Shown: positions 9,544-20,660 of the stretch, one piece after another
Layout of the letters: the number at the start of each line of letters is the position of its first letter
Numbering within the stretch: the stretch's first letter is position 1
Notes under the pieces: model-generated
Told to the model about the DNA's origin: nothing
What the model saw: the letters and a program-made list of their open reading frames with translations, nothing else
Databases searched by the model: none
Virus record (IMG/VR): IMGVR_UViG_3300032046_003126
Coordinates: 23,182 to 87,181 of that record
Source: a virus
Strand: one strand, 5' to 3'
DNA length: 64,000 nucleotides
Program-made: the position numbers and the translations under genes

Positions 9544-12065
9544 TGTCTAGAGTAAATAAAAAAACACAAATAAAAAAACTTCCACCTATTTTACAATTGC
9601 AATTAAAGGATTCATTAACAGGAAGTTTTCCAACCGTTGTGAGATTTTCATCAGATGGAAGAACTGGTAGTTATAAAACATTTTACAATGATACAAATAC
9701 TTTAAATTTCATAGATTATTCTTTTTCTAATCCAAATCTTAAAAATTATTTATATTCTTATTATCCAATATCGGGAAGTACTATTGGTGTTGCACCTGAT
9801 AATGTTTTTCCACCTGAATATGGACTTGTTGCGTCTCTTCCTACTGGGAGTCAAGAAAATAATAAATTAATTTTTTCTTCAAATGCAATCATTTATGATA
9901 ATGACTTACCACATTTATATCATGGATATAAAAATTATTCTTTAAGGTTTATGGATGATTCGGCTTTTTTAACAACTGGTGCTAGTGATTTATATGATTT
10001 TTCTCCACATAAACCTTTTTCTATAAGTTTGTGGATAAAATATAACATAGAAAATTCCGCAAGTAATCAAGATATTCTGGCCTTCAGAACAGACAACGCA
10101 ACAAAAACAGATTATGTATTTGCAGCGGATCAAGATTTTGCTACCGTATTTATGTCACCAGGTTATCCACCGAAATTTGTTCAAAAAATATTTACCTTCC
10201 CTGATAGTAGAAATGATTTGGCTTGGCATCACTTGGTATTTACCTATAATGGACAAATAGTAAGTGGTACAAGTAGTGATTATGAAATGTTTAAAGTGTA
10301 TTATGACACACAAATAACATCAGGTACATTTCTTCAAAATTCTCTACTGTTGGAAGAAAATTTAATGGCTGGCGGCCCAATGGATTATTCTATTGGAAAT
10401 ATGGGTACTGATACTCTTGTAACTCAACATTGTATTTGGAATAAAGAATTATCTCAATTAGAAATAAACAAAATATATAATGATCAAACAAATTATTTAA
10501 TAATTGACCCTCCAACTGATATAAATCTTGGTTTGGGACTTGAAAAAGGAAATAAATTTTTAGATTCCGAAATAACTTCAAGTATTTATGGACCCGGCAG
10601 GATAATATCTGGTATCGGTGATTCTCTTATTCACTTCACTCCTGGACAAGAAGGAACAATATATAATGATAGTGGGCAGTTGGCATCTGATGGCAAAAGT
10701 TCTAATAATTCATTTTATGCTACTGGTTCATCGAATATTAATTTTGATGAACCACTATGGGCTAAACAGAAAATAGAAATAGATCTAACCCCAAACAACT
10801 CACAATCAATTGAATTAATAGATTCGGATAATTTTTTTGGTTCTATTGTTTATTGGAACAATAATTTAAAAAAATGGGAAAAAATAGGTTCTGGTGTAGA
10901 ACCAAGTACATATAGTACAGATACAGTAACTTTTGTTCAACAAACATGTTTAGCAACAACGCCATCACTACATTTTAAAAACGAAGAAGTAACAACCCAA
11001 ACTAAAAATGACGGTAATTTAATAACTAATTTTGGATTTCCTCAAAGTGACAAATATCACGCTACTTCATCCCAACAAATAAATTTATCAAATTATATTC
11101 AACAACCATTTTTAGTAGAAAAAGTAGTTTTGGTTTTTAATGGTGGAATAGAAATAATTGATTCTGGTAGTTTTTTTGGAGATTTTTCCAATTCATCAAT
11201 GACTACGTTTCTTTTAATAAATCAAAGAAATGTAGCTGACAAACAATCAATAACATTTAATACAAGTTGTTTTAATAGAAGCACAAGCGGATTCTTTCCT
11301 TCATATATTACAAATATTTCAACTGGTTCCTTTGAAACGACTTTTTCTACTATTTCATCTAGCAAAGATATAATTGGAAAAATTAATATTTTTGGTTCAA
11401 CAGACTCAACTAAAACAAGCATTACTGACGCAAATTATATTTTTACAGACAAAAATTGGACTACAGATAGTTCGATTAATATTTCTTGTTCTTTAACATC
11501 TGAACAAGATGATTCATATCCTGGTATTTTTTCTCATGTTGGTGTAACAGGTAGTGGAATAATTTCTACTATAGATGTAGGTTTTGGCAATACAATAGTG
11601 GGTGCATCAACTATTGCCACAATGAACGAAATAAATAAAACTAATAAAATCTTTAATCCAAGAAGAAATAATTTTATTGTTCCTGAAAAAGAATCTACAA
11701 GTGATTTTTTCTCAATATATGATTATATTGGTTCTTATGGAAATGAAGATATTAAAATAAATTCAAATAAACCAAATTCTATAAAGAATTCATATTTATT
11801 AATGCCAGGAGATAATTTAGTCTTCGGTTGGTGTCTTCCATATCCAGATAGATTTAATGGAAAAACCGTTTATGGTTCCATGATAAATCAATATTCTAAT
11901 ATAACAATAAATTCAGTACAACCTTTAAGATCAATAATGAATTTCAACAATCAAAGCCCATCAAAAATTATTATATACGGCTCATATATAACCGAAGGAA
12001 AAGAAAATAATAATTCAATAAACCAATTACTTTCTTCCGAAACCATTCATGAGGTTATCGAATGA
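9543..12065 (+). CDS. Large virion protein with LamG-like domain
   Basis: An 840-aa protein with one clear LamG/concanavalin-like domain at about residues 150-310. It opens HKPFSISLWIKYNIE, has LAWHHLVFTYNGQ in the core and ends with TQHCIWNKELSQLEI. The rest is Ser/Thr/Asn-rich beta structure typical of fibre proteins. The gene overlaps its neighbours on both sides (ATG inside the upstream stop; ATGA into the next gene). A carbohydrate-binding adhesin or baseplate fibre role is likely, but the ligand cannot be inferred. Confidence 0.72.
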   Translation: MSRVNKKTQIKKLPPILQLQLKDSLTGSFPTVVRFSSDGRTGSYKTFYNDTNTLNFIDYSFSNPNLKNYLYSYYPISGSTIGVAPDNVFPPEYGLVASLPTGSQENNKLIFSSNAIIYDNDLPHLYHGYKNYSLRFMDDSAFLTTGASDLYDFSPHKPFSISLWIKYNIENSASNQDILAFRTDNATKTDYVFAADQDFATVFMSPGYPPKFVQKIFTFPDSRNDLAWHHLVFTYNGQIVSGTSSDYEMFKVYYDTQITSGTFLQNSLLLEENLMAGGPMDYSIGNMGTDTLVTQHCIWNKELSQLEINKIYNDQTNYLIIDPPTDINLGLGLEKGNKFLDSEITSSIYGPGRIISGIGDSLIHFTPGQEGTIYNDSGQLASDGKSSNNSFYATGSSNINFDEPLWAKQKIEIDLTPNNSQSIELIDSDNFFGSIVYWNNNLKKWEKIGSGVEPSTYSTDTVTFVQQTCLATTPSLHFKNEEVTTQTKNDGNLITNFGFPQSDKYHATSSQQINLSNYIQQPFLVEKVVLVFNGGIEIIDSGSFFGDFSNSSMTTFLLINQRNVADKQSITFNTSCFNRSTSGFFPSYITNISTGSFETTFSTISSSKDIIGKINIFGSTDSTKTSITDANYIFTDKNWTTDSSINISCSLTSEQDDSYPGIFSHVGVTGSGIISTIDVGFGNTIVGASTIATMNEINKTNKIFNPRRNNFIVPEKESTSDFFSIYDYIGSYGNEDIKINSNKPNSIKNSYLLMPGDNLVFGWCLPYPDRFNGKTVYGSMINQYSNITINSVQPLRSIMNFNNQSPSKIIIYGSYITEGKENNNSINQLLSSETIHEVIE

Positions 12066-13693
12066 TTTATGATCAATATGAATTAGAATTTAATAGTGCC
12101 TATACTGGTTCTTATGTTAATGACATTTTTGTTCCTCCAACAAATAACACGTATGGCAATATTACACTTACAAATACCTTTCAAATAATTAATGGAAAAA
12201 CTGTTTTTAATTATAATACTTTATTTAAAGCCTTAACTGGTAGTTTGTCTCATGGTTTAACAGATAGAAATCCTTATTATACTCAAACACATGTTCCTGG
12301 TAATATTCTAGTTATAAAAGGATATAATTTAAGCGGAACATTATCAGGTCCACCAGTAACTAATTTTAATAATTCTTTTGTTTCTAATAGCAATATGTTA
12401 ACATGGGGCGATTGTTATAATTTTTTAGATAAAAATTTTAGCCCTTCTCCAAAAAGATTTCTGAAATTATTTTGTCCTGAAGAAACATTTTTTGATTCTG
12501 TAATGCCAGATCCAGAAGAAATTTATGTTTTAGGTGTAGTTGATCCAGTTAGAACTGCTCCTGTAATTTTTAAAAAACCTGGTATTCATTTTATATCAAG
12601 TTCTTATATGATGCTTGGATATAATGTGGTACCTTCTAGTTTGGCATATGTTGATTTTTATGGAATTTTCCCCCCCACCCCAATAACAAGTGTTAATCCT
12701 TTATCTGACCAGATATATTTAGGAAATTATAAGTGGCCATTACAATTTCCATTTGAAAAACAATATAAAAACATTGCAAGAAACATAATAAAACCACATG
12801 AAATTAAACACCTGACTTCATCTTTAATGCTTTTTGATTCCCTTCAATCAGGGATTGTTTTTGGAACAGATTTTTTTTATGATCCTGGTTTGAGTGTAAA
12901 TATTAGAGATTTTTTAAAAATTGAATTGCCTCCTTCTAATTTTAAAAAAACTGGAATTGGTGGAACGGTTGGGTTTCCACTTGGAATATCGTATTTAGGC
13001 ACTAATGAAAAAGACACAAAAGATATAGACTCATATGGTATTGATCCAAGTAGAACTCATTTCACAAAATCTTTAACTTCTGTTGTTGACATTAAGTTTC
13101 GTGGTGATACGATAGATTATACATATAATGATTTTATTCCACCAGATACTAAGACTTTATTATTTCATTTTTTTGGATTTGGAGACTATCTTGGTAAGTT
13201 TGTAAATGGACTCGAAACAGCTATTATGCCATCTGGTTCTTCACCTTCAATTTTAGTTAAAGAATGGAGTAATGGTTGTAGAGTGAAACATTGGAATTAT
13301 CCTGGTTACGGACATCTTATAGCAGACTCAGTTGCTAATGAATATTTCGATCCATACCAATATGAACTAGTTACTGGTTCGCTGTTGGGTTATAATTGTA
13401 GAGGATATAAATACGGTGTTTATAAACCAATACCGGAATCAACAAATATAATTTTTAGAAGAAATAAATTTGGTCAACCAAGAGACATGTTAGAACAACG
13501 TTTGTTTACAAATTTTTACAGTTTTGACACCAATACAAACCAAGGTTCAATTGTTGATATAAATTTTTCAACAACAAGTTCTTATGGTATAACTGCATCT
13601 AATCCTTTGTTGAATCCAAAAGATAGCGGCATTTATGATTTACAATATAAATGCGGACAACCATTTTTTGATGATGACTTAAGGATAATATAA
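12062..13693 (+). CDS. Virion structural protein, unknown
   Basis: A 543-aa protein rich in Tyr, Phe, Pro and Gly, with no recognised domain and no signal peptide or membrane segment. It overlaps the upstream gene by ATGA and the downstream gene by one base, so it is part of the same structural operon. It contains a run of seven C residues (12670-12676), unusual in this AT-rich sequence. A structural role is inferred only from context. Confidence 0.62.
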   Translation: MIYDQYELEFNSAYTGSYVNDIFVPPTNNTYGNITLTNTFQIINGKTVFNYNTLFKALTGSLSHGLTDRNPYYTQTHVPGNILVIKGYNLSGTLSGPPVTNFNNSFVSNSNMLTWGDCYNFLDKNFSPSPKRFLKLFCPEETFFDSVMPDPEEIYVLGVVDPVRTAPVIFKKPGIHFISSSYMMLGYNVVPSSLAYVDFYGIFPPTPITSVNPLSDQIYLGNYKWPLQFPFEKQYKNIARNIIKPHEIKHLTSSLMLFDSLQSGIVFGTDFFYDPGLSVNIRDFLKIELPPSNFKKTGIGGTVGFPLGISYLGTNEKDTKDIDSYGIDPSRTHFTKSLTSVVDIKFRGDTIDYTYNDFIPPDTKTLLFHFFGFGDYLGKFVNGLETAIMPSGSSPSILVKEWSNGCRVKHWNYPGYGHLIADSVANEYFDPYQYELVTGSLLGYNCRGYKYGVYKPIPESTNIIFRRNKFGQPRDMLEQRLFTNFYSFDTNTNQGSIVDINFSTTSSYGITASNPLLNPKDSGIYDLQYKCGQPFFDDDLRII

Positions 13694-14643
13694 TGGCAGG
13701 AATATTAAATTCAAAAGAAAGAATTCTTGATACACTTTTAACAGAAGAAGGTCGGCGGCAATTAGCAGCGGGTAATTTTCAAGCTGTATATTATAGTTTT
13801 TCTGATGGTTTATCCATATATCAGACTGATACTATCGTTTCTTCAAGTATATCTTCTGTGCCTGTTTTAGATGAAACATATCGTCTCTGTTTTGAGGCGA
13901 CTTCTTTACCACAAGACCAGGTTACATTTGAAGCCGATGATTCAGGTAAATTATTTAATCCAAAAAATTCTCCAATTGATGTTATGTCGGGACAAATTTT
14001 TTCTGGTTCTATTTTGGTTACAAGTTCACAATTCGCAAGTACAGCAGGTACATTGTTGAGTTCTTCACTAGAAAGTTTTAAAAATTTAAGAATACTATCA
14101 AGTCCTAATAATTTTCAAAATCCAAACATGGAATTTTTATTAAGTAATAAAAATATAAAATTTAATATAACAAATAATAAACCAATTCATAGCGAAGATA
14201 CACAAAAGATATCCATAGACAAAGTGGAAAGTTTTTTCATGGATAAAAGACTTTCTCATATTCCAAATTTTTCATTCTTACCACCAGTAAATTCGGCACA
14301 AACTGGCAGAACAACTTCATCCCTTGGTGATTTCAAGAATATTAATCAAGAATCTTTTGAATCATATAGTGATCTTGAAAAAGAATTAGAATATTTTTCT
14401 AAAAATGGGTTTGAAGAAATAATTGAATTTACCGAGACTACTACTCAAAATAATATATTTGCTCAGTTTTTTGAATTATCAGATAATTCTGTTGTAAAAC
14501 TTGATGTTATCGACTTTGGACAATTCACAGTTTCTAATCAAAAAGAATTTTTTATAAAACATGTATTTTTTGCGGGTAAGATATTTATAGATAATTTCGG
14601 AGCGACTACTTTTATTAATATGTTTACTTTAGTTTTTGAATAA
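13693..14643 (+). CDS. Virion structural protein, paralogous N-terminal module A
   Basis: A 316-aa protein. The first ~40 residues (KERILDTLLTEEGRRQLAAG, then FQAVYYSFSDG) form a helix-strand module that reappears at the start of the gene at 23291 (ILDAVLTSTGREFL, then IIKFAVSDD). Such modules open several tail or fibre proteins of large myoviruses. The C-terminal two-thirds is unrelated between the two copies. The start overlaps the upstream stop. The module is probably an attachment or assembly domain, by inference. Confidence 0.65.
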   Translation: MAGILNSKERILDTLLTEEGRRQLAAGNFQAVYYSFSDGLSIYQTDTIVSSSISSVPVLDETYRLCFEATSLPQDQVTFEADDSGKLFNPKNSPIDVMSGQIFSGSILVTSSQFASTAGTLLSSSLESFKNLRILSSPNNFQNPNMEFLLSNKNIKFNITNNKPIHSEDTQKISIDKVESFFMDKRLSHIPNFSFLPPVNSAQTGRTTSSLGDFKNINQESFESYSDLEKELEYFSKNGFEEIIEFTETTTQNNIFAQFFELSDNSVVKLDVIDFGQFTVSNQKEFFIKHVFFAGKIFIDNFGATTFINMFTLVFE

Positions 14644-14646
14644 AAT

Positions 14647-17022
14647 ATGAAAGCCATAATAAAAAAATATACAGATATATTGGATACCAATTCCTGTGAG
14701 GCGTTTTTATTAAAAACAACACAAGAAGAAGGTTATAATTATGAAATTTCATATAATATAGATGCAAATAAAGCATTAATACACAATGTTAATATTGTTG
14801 AAATATTAATATCTAAAAATTCATTAAGTGAAAATAATAGTCAAAATATTTTTGAAGGAAATTCAATCGAACAAATAACTCAAGAATTATTATATAAAAT
14901 TTCTAAAGAAAAAGATTTAAGTAGAACAATTGAATCAAGTGTTTTTTTAAGAATAAAGTCAGATATAACAAAAAAAATTCCTAATGATCAAATTAAATCT
15001 TTGAAAAATAACACTTCAACAACAAAAACAACTTCGCTTAATTTATTTTCATCTAACGATTTAAAAAATAAAAATATAACATATCCAATATTTGAAACAA
15101 ACATTTTTTCTAAACCCGAATATGCGGCAGATATTAAAAAAATATCAAATAATTTAATAAATGAAGCGATAGATCCGGCCCAAATTTTCGGCACGCCAAC
15201 AAATAACATAATTTCTGCAAGAAAATCCATTGCTGGCTTGGGATTGTCGGGCAAAAAAACATCTTTATATGATTTTATTTTATTATCAAACAATCCCTCA
15301 ACCAATGTTAATGTAAACAATAATTCTTTAATAAATGTCAAAACAGAACAACAATTTAAAAATTTAACATTAAAAGAAATATTTACTATACCATTTAATA
15401 CAATTACTGATTCATTTTATGTAACATATAAAGTAAAAAACAAAAATGGTATTGAGTTACAAAGAAAAAGTCTTTTAGTTCCACATTCAAAATTAATAGA
15501 ACAAGAAAATTTAATTTCACAACCTCCAATAGTTAATGTAGTAAAAGCAACACAAGCAGGTAAAAATGTTCTTTATATAAAACAAAAAGACCCAATGGCA
15601 ACAGGTATTTCTGTTTATAAGAAAAATTTAAATCTTACTTTAAAAGAATTTGAAAAAAATTATAATTTTATAGGAGATTTGGAACTTTCATACGGAGAAG
15701 ACTTTAAATCATTTATTGATTTAACAGCTAATTCAAGTGATTCAATCTATAGATGCATTCCGTATAATAATGAAAAAAAATTATCATGTGAATTTACCAG
15801 TGTTGGAGTCAAAACAAATAGCAAAATTTTAAAAAATAAAAATTTATTTAAAAACGACAATACTACAATTGTTACTACATTACAATTAGATAACATAAAA
15901 ATAGAAATTACTGACATTCCTGTTGATGCTATTAATATAGAATTGCATAGACGTAATTTAACTATAAAACAAAAAGAGTCTGATTTAATCAATACGTTCT
16001 TTATTTCAAGTGAAGGTTCAAACAAATTAACTTTTAAAGACACAACTGTTTCACAGAATCATTCTTATGAATATTTTATAAAAATATTATATAAAACTGG
16101 AACAAAAAACAAAGCTAAAACAAGTTCTTTTATTACATTTGTTAAAACTAAAAATAATATTGTAGAAACAATTATAGAAAGTCCCAATGTTATTTTTGAT
16201 ACAAATGGAATAGATGTTAAATTTAATATAGCATCAACATTTTTAGTATCAACACAAGATAAAATAAGACAATTTTTACAAGAACAGGGAATTTTAGATT
16301 TTTATTTAGATGAGATTTCTCAAGAAAAAGATAAATTTCAAAATTTAATAGCTTATGATGTAAGCAGAACAAATATTACAAATGGCGAAGTTGAAAACTT
16401 TGGAATCATTAATTCCGTAATTTTTTCAGATATAGAAGAAGGAAGAATAAAAAACGTATCACCATTAAAGAACGGAATGGAATATAAATACTCAGTAACT
16501 ACATATTTTAGAATAACAGAAACAATGTTGAAATATTTTACAAAACAAGTAACTGATAAAAACAATAGGACATATACTTTATATCCTTATAAATGGAGAC
16601 ATCCAGTTACTTTAAAAGAAGGAAATATAGTTAGTGATAATAGCCTAAAAAGAAACCACTCAGAAAATCAATTTACTTTTGGAGAAATAGCTAATTTTGT
16701 AGAAACACAAATATCTTTATCAGGTGTCATCCCTTCTATAAAAGAAGCAAGTGCTATAAAATTATCAGATAAAAAAGTTCTTGTTAAGTGGACAATACAA
16801 GGAAATTCTAATAAATTTGATCATTTTTTAATCATACTAGAAATACTTGGAATGCGAAAAATAATAGGAAAAAGCCATAATGTTACAAATTCAAATTTTT
16901 TTCAATTCGTTGATAATTTGACAGACAATGAAAAAGGAAAATTTAAATATTATGTTGTGCCTATATATTATGATTTTTCAAAAGGAACTGAAATTGAAAC
17001 AAACGAGGTAAAAGTTCAGTGA
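14647..17022 (+). CDS. Large structural protein with fibronectin-III-like segments
   Basis: A 791-aa Lys/Asn/Ile-rich protein. Several stretches show an alternating strand pattern like fibronectin type III domains, most clearly the last ~100 residues (KKVLVKWTIQG, then KFDHFLIILE, then KYYVVPIYYDFSKG). It overlaps the start of the next gene, which begins with GTG inside its stop codon. No catalytic motif is seen. It is probably a tail or baseplate structural protein, from the neighbourhood; the Fn3 call is by eye. Confidence 0.6.
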   Translation: MKAIIKKYTDILDTNSCEAFLLKTTQEEGYNYEISYNIDANKALIHNVNIVEILISKNSLSENNSQNIFEGNSIEQITQELLYKISKEKDLSRTIESSVFLRIKSDITKKIPNDQIKSLKNNTSTTKTTSLNLFSSNDLKNKNITYPIFETNIFSKPEYAADIKKISNNLINEAIDPAQIFGTPTNNIISARKSIAGLGLSGKKTSLYDFILLSNNPSTNVNVNNNSLINVKTEQQFKNLTLKEIFTIPFNTITDSFYVTYKVKNKNGIELQRKSLLVPHSKLIEQENLISQPPIVNVVKATQAGKNVLYIKQKDPMATGISVYKKNLNLTLKEFEKNYNFIGDLELSYGEDFKSFIDLTANSSDSIYRCIPYNNEKKLSCEFTSVGVKTNSKILKNKNLFKNDNTTIVTTLQLDNIKIEITDIPVDAINIELHRRNLTIKQKESDLINTFFISSEGSNKLTFKDTTVSQNHSYEYFIKILYKTGTKNKAKTSSFITFVKTKNNIVETIIESPNVIFDTNGIDVKFNIASTFLVSTQDKIRQFLQEQGILDFYLDEISQEKDKFQNLIAYDVSRTNITNGEVENFGIINSVIFSDIEEGRIKNVSPLKNGMEYKYSVTTYFRITETMLKYFTKQVTDKNNRTYTLYPYKWRHPVTLKEGNIVSDNSLKRNHSENQFTFGEIANFVETQISLSGVIPSIKEASAIKLSDKKVLVKWTIQGNSNKFDHFLIILEILGMRKIIGKSHNVTNSNFFQFVDNLTDNEKGKFKYYVVPIYYDFSKGTEIETNEVKVQ

Positions 17023-20000
17023 ATTCATTAAAAAATAGATTATTTAAAATAAGACAACGATTAGGTGCAACAGCTGTACATGTTCGTCCTCAATTTAACA
17101 GAACTGAAACACCAATCGGAACCAATGTTAATACCATAGCAAATACAACACTGGTAATAGCCACGCCCGAGATAAGAACTTTAAACCAAAACACTCTTGA
17201 CTTGACTAATCTTGCTGTGACAAACAATTCATTTGATATTGTTGAAAAAAATGGAATTTCTGTTTATAGACCAGAAATAATAAGTATAAATGAATTTAAT
17301 TCTGTTTTTGAACAAGAAACTAATAATTTAAAAGATACAGTGTCTGATACGAATCAAATTTTAGAATTGATTAATTATCAAATTCAAACAAATTCACTTA
17401 GAGAAGACACTCTTAAAAAAATGTTAACTGAGATGAATTCTTCATCTACAAATTTCAAACTTAATAAAATAAGTTCTGAGTTTAATTCAAAGTTGCTTAC
17501 CTTGCAAAAGGTAGCAACATTTTATGGATATTTAATACAACAAACAAATATAGTTAAAAATTCTCTGGAAATAAAAGATATACCTAATAGCCTATATGGA
17601 CCAGGAAATTTAAGTATAAAAGAATTCTATAACAGATATATGCAATTTTCCGAAGGAGAATATAACTCTTTCACAGAGACAAAAGTATTCAATCAATTAA
17701 TCTCAGATATGAGAAATGTTCTTGAAAGTTTCTCATATTCTTTATTTGATACTGTTGATAGTGATAGAAACGAAAATCACGAACCTTTTAAAATAGATAA
17801 AAGTTACACATTACCTAATAATTTTTCTTTCAAACCATCAATGTTAACATCAAACGGAACTGAAATAAAAAATGCATCAAACAATGCAACTTTAACAAGT
17901 TTCTTGAGTTCATTACCTCCTGAACCGTCAGATAGAATTAAAGTTCTTTGTAATTTTTTGTCTAAAGAACTTAGAGTTTCAAAGGCCCTTGGAAGACCTG
18001 ATATTAGAAATATTTTGTCAAGTAAATTTAATCAATCTGATACCAACAATCCATTTGATAATATTATAGGAGAAGTAGGAGATACAATTTTTGAAAAACC
18101 ATTAGGAGAAAATTCTTTGGCTTCTTTTTCATATGTGAGAACTGGAGATAAAGTTGTTTTGCCTTTCGAAAATACATATATAGATTCCACAGATTTAAAT
18201 ACTAGTAACATCTATATACCGGGTTCTTCTTACTTTGGTGATTCTATTTTAAATGTATCAAGTAATATTAATAATAATACTTTCAACTATGAGCCCTTTT
18301 CTAATTATGCCAACAATTTTAATGATAAATTAACTAGCGCACTCAGTGTTCTAAATAAAATGTTTGAATTTGATAATATAAATTCAAGTTTAACTCAAGA
18401 ATCAATTATAGATTTATTTTTAGTTTCATTCAAACAAGCAATAGAAAAGATGGTTGATAACACACATCCAAATAGAGATCAAATGTTTGTTCTTTCTTTG
18501 TTTAAATTAGCATCAACTAATACTAAATTAAAAAATCATTTATTTGATTTTTGTATTTTAATATTACTAGCAATATCAACGCCCGACAATGAAAGAAAAA
18601 TATTTGAACATATTAAAAGAGATATTCCTACAATAAATTCTTTATTTTCTTTTAAAGATAAAACAACAATAGTTAATTTAGAATCGGGTATTTCTTTTTT
18701 GTATCCTTATGTTATGGAATTAGCAGAAATAATAGAAGATAATGTTTTTGAAATATTATATAATAATCCAAATTTTAGAAATACAAGATTAAATGGAACA
18801 CTAGATACAAGCTCGGTATCATTTACCGGGACAACTTTTTTTCGTAATGATAGTAATAATCATATCTTACGATTCATTTATGGAGACATTAAAGATACTT
18901 TAATAAAGTTATTAAATACATCAGGTTTAGCATCAGTGTCTTTGGTGCAAGTATTTTCTGAGATTATGACCAAATTAGATGTTGCTGCCTCAGAAGGTTC
19001 AAATTCTTTATATCTTATAGAAGACAACACATATAGAACAAGATATAATTTCTTAGGGACATCCTCTATAATGTTGGTTGTTTTTGAAATTTTATGTTCT
19101 TTTACAAAATTCTTAGATATTAATTATTTTAAATCAACCGATGTATTGAATGGAAATATTAATACCAATACAACAACAAATTTAGCGATTTTTAATCATA
19201 TAAGTTTAATTTTAAGTGAAAATTCTAGAAATACAACAAATAGTATAACAACCACAAATGCCAATATTATTATACCAGGAAACTCATCAGCAACATCTTC
19301 TCTAATAACAACAGGCACTTTTAATGGAACTGTTGTATCAGTTTTAACAGGCATAGCTCCAAATGTCTCCATTACTGTTATAAGAGAAAAGCTTAAATCA
19401 GAAGATCTTTATATTAAAAATGCACTCAATATATTAAGTGTAATCAATACAAGATTAAAGGATGCATTGTCATCGGTAATTGTTTCGTTTTCAAATGAAC
19501 ACACAAGAAACTTTATTGTAGAAAATAACATTAGACCTGAAGAATTAAAGATATTAACCAATCCTTCTCAACTTAGAACCTCGTTTTGGATTTTAAATAA
19601 ATATCAAAATGCAGTATTAGACGCTAATACAAAAAATTTAGATAAAATATTAATATCTGATTCGATAAAAAAATCTGTTAAAAATGCTATGTTGTTGTTG
19701 TTAAAAGAAAGCAAGTTTCTCAAAGGAACAAAAGATATAAAACTTTTTTCAATAGGAATCCCCTCTGGATTTACCAATCAAATGGTTAATAGAATTGACA
19801 GAAACAATATAAATAATTCAACTTTTCTTTCTAAGGAATTTGATGTAATAAAGGTAAAACTTTATAAAAGAGATTTAAGATATGATGATATTATCTTTAT
19901 ACCAAAAATATTTTATTTTGATTTATCTTTATATCCAATGAATTTTTACGATATTGTTAAAATAAACGAAGTTCAAGAAATAACGTGGTCTATTTTTTCA

Positions 20001-20651
20001 AGGAATTTGTTTTTAAAAGATTATGAAAATATAAATTCGGTTAAAAATATAAACATTAACAATATAATTTCTAATGAAAAATATTCGTTTTTAACAAATG
20101 AACAAAAAATTGAAATGTTTAATAATCACTTGGAGAGTATGTTTTTAAAAATTTATGTTAATTTAACATCTGGATTTAAATTAGACGAAGATACATTTTC
20201 GAATGAAGTTGTTGATATATTGGGCAATATGAATCAAGAAGTATATGATTTGATATATGAATATATTACTAATGTAAAAAATTTACAAATGACAAAGACC
20301 GATAATTTTAAAACATTATTAAATGACCTAAATGTATCACAAATAGCAAAAGATATGATTACAACAATGTCTTTCGGTAATCTACTATTTCAGTCAGATT
20401 CAATACGAAAAAAAGTTTTATCTCAAAAAATGTTTGATCGTGTCTTTACTTTAGCAGTTGATGCAGGTAGTTTTGAAATAGATTTTAATAAAACTCTTTT
20501 AACACAATCTGGTAAATCAGCATTTACAAAAGCAAATTTGCAAAATGCAATAACAGTAAAAAATAACAGATATTATATGAAACAAAAAAACGAAACTGAT
20601 TTTATATTTGAAGATTATTTTTTAACAATTGAAAATAATTTCAATGGATAA
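17019..20651 (+). CDS. Very large structural protein, unknown (1210 aa)
   Basis: A 1210-aa protein starting with GTG that overlaps the upstream TGA, suggesting translational coupling. It is largely helical, with many Asn, Leu, Ile and Ser residues and no long Gly/Ala hydrophobic segment, so a tape-measure role is not supported even though the length would allow it. No conserved domain is recognised. It lies between two Fn3-like genes in the tail module and is probably a baseplate or tail-associated scaffold or structural component. Confidence 0.58.
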   Translation: MNSLKNRLFKIRQRLGATAVHVRPQFNRTETPIGTNVNTIANTTLVIATPEIRTLNQNTLDLTNLAVTNNSFDIVEKNGISVYRPEIISINEFNSVFEQETNNLKDTVSDTNQILELINYQIQTNSLREDTLKKMLTEMNSSSTNFKLNKISSEFNSKLLTLQKVATFYGYLIQQTNIVKNSLEIKDIPNSLYGPGNLSIKEFYNRYMQFSEGEYNSFTETKVFNQLISDMRNVLESFSYSLFDTVDSDRNENHEPFKIDKSYTLPNNFSFKPSMLTSNGTEIKNASNNATLTSFLSSLPPEPSDRIKVLCNFLSKELRVSKALGRPDIRNILSSKFNQSDTNNPFDNIIGEVGDTIFEKPLGENSLASFSYVRTGDKVVLPFENTYIDSTDLNTSNIYIPGSSYFGDSILNVSSNINNNTFNYEPFSNYANNFNDKLTSALSVLNKMFEFDNINSSLTQESIIDLFLVSFKQAIEKMVDNTHPNRDQMFVLSLFKLASTNTKLKNHLFDFCILILLAISTPDNERKIFEHIKRDIPTINSLFSFKDKTTIVNLESGISFLYPYVMELAEIIEDNVFEILYNNPNFRNTRLNGTLDTSSVSFTGTTFFRNDSNNHILRFIYGDIKDTLIKLLNTSGLASVSLVQVFSEIMTKLDVAASEGSNSLYLIEDNTYRTRYNFLGTSSIMLVVFEILCSFTKFLDINYFKSTDVLNGNINTNTTTNLAIFNHISLILSENSRNTTNSITTTNANIIIPGNSSATSSLITTGTFNGTVVSVLTGIAPNVSITVIREKLKSEDLYIKNALNILSVINTRLKDALSSVIVSFSNEHTRNFIVENNIRPEELKILTNPSQLRTSFWILNKYQNAVLDANTKNLDKILISDSIKKSVKNAMLLLLKESKFLKGTKDIKLFSIGIPSGFTNQMVNRIDRNNINNSTFLSKEFDVIKVKLYKRDLRYDDIIFIPKIFYFDLSLYPMNFYDIVKINEVQEITWSIFSRNLFLKDYENINSVKNININNIISNEKYSFLTNEQKIEMFNNHLESMFLKIYVNLTSGFKLDEDTFSNEVVDILGNMNQEVYDLIYEYITNVKNLQMTKTDNFKTLLNDLNVSQIAKDMITTMSFGNLLFQSDSIRKKVLSQKMFDRVFTLAVDAGSFEIDFNKTLLTQSGKSAFTKANLQNAITVKNNRYYMKQKNETDFIFEDYFLTIENNFNG

Positions 20652-20660
20652 ATATATTAT

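Noticed and set aside
17019-20651. Tape-measure protein
   Set aside because: Length would fit, but there are no long coiled coils with Ala/Gly-rich hydrophobic segments and the gene lies among fibre-type proteins.
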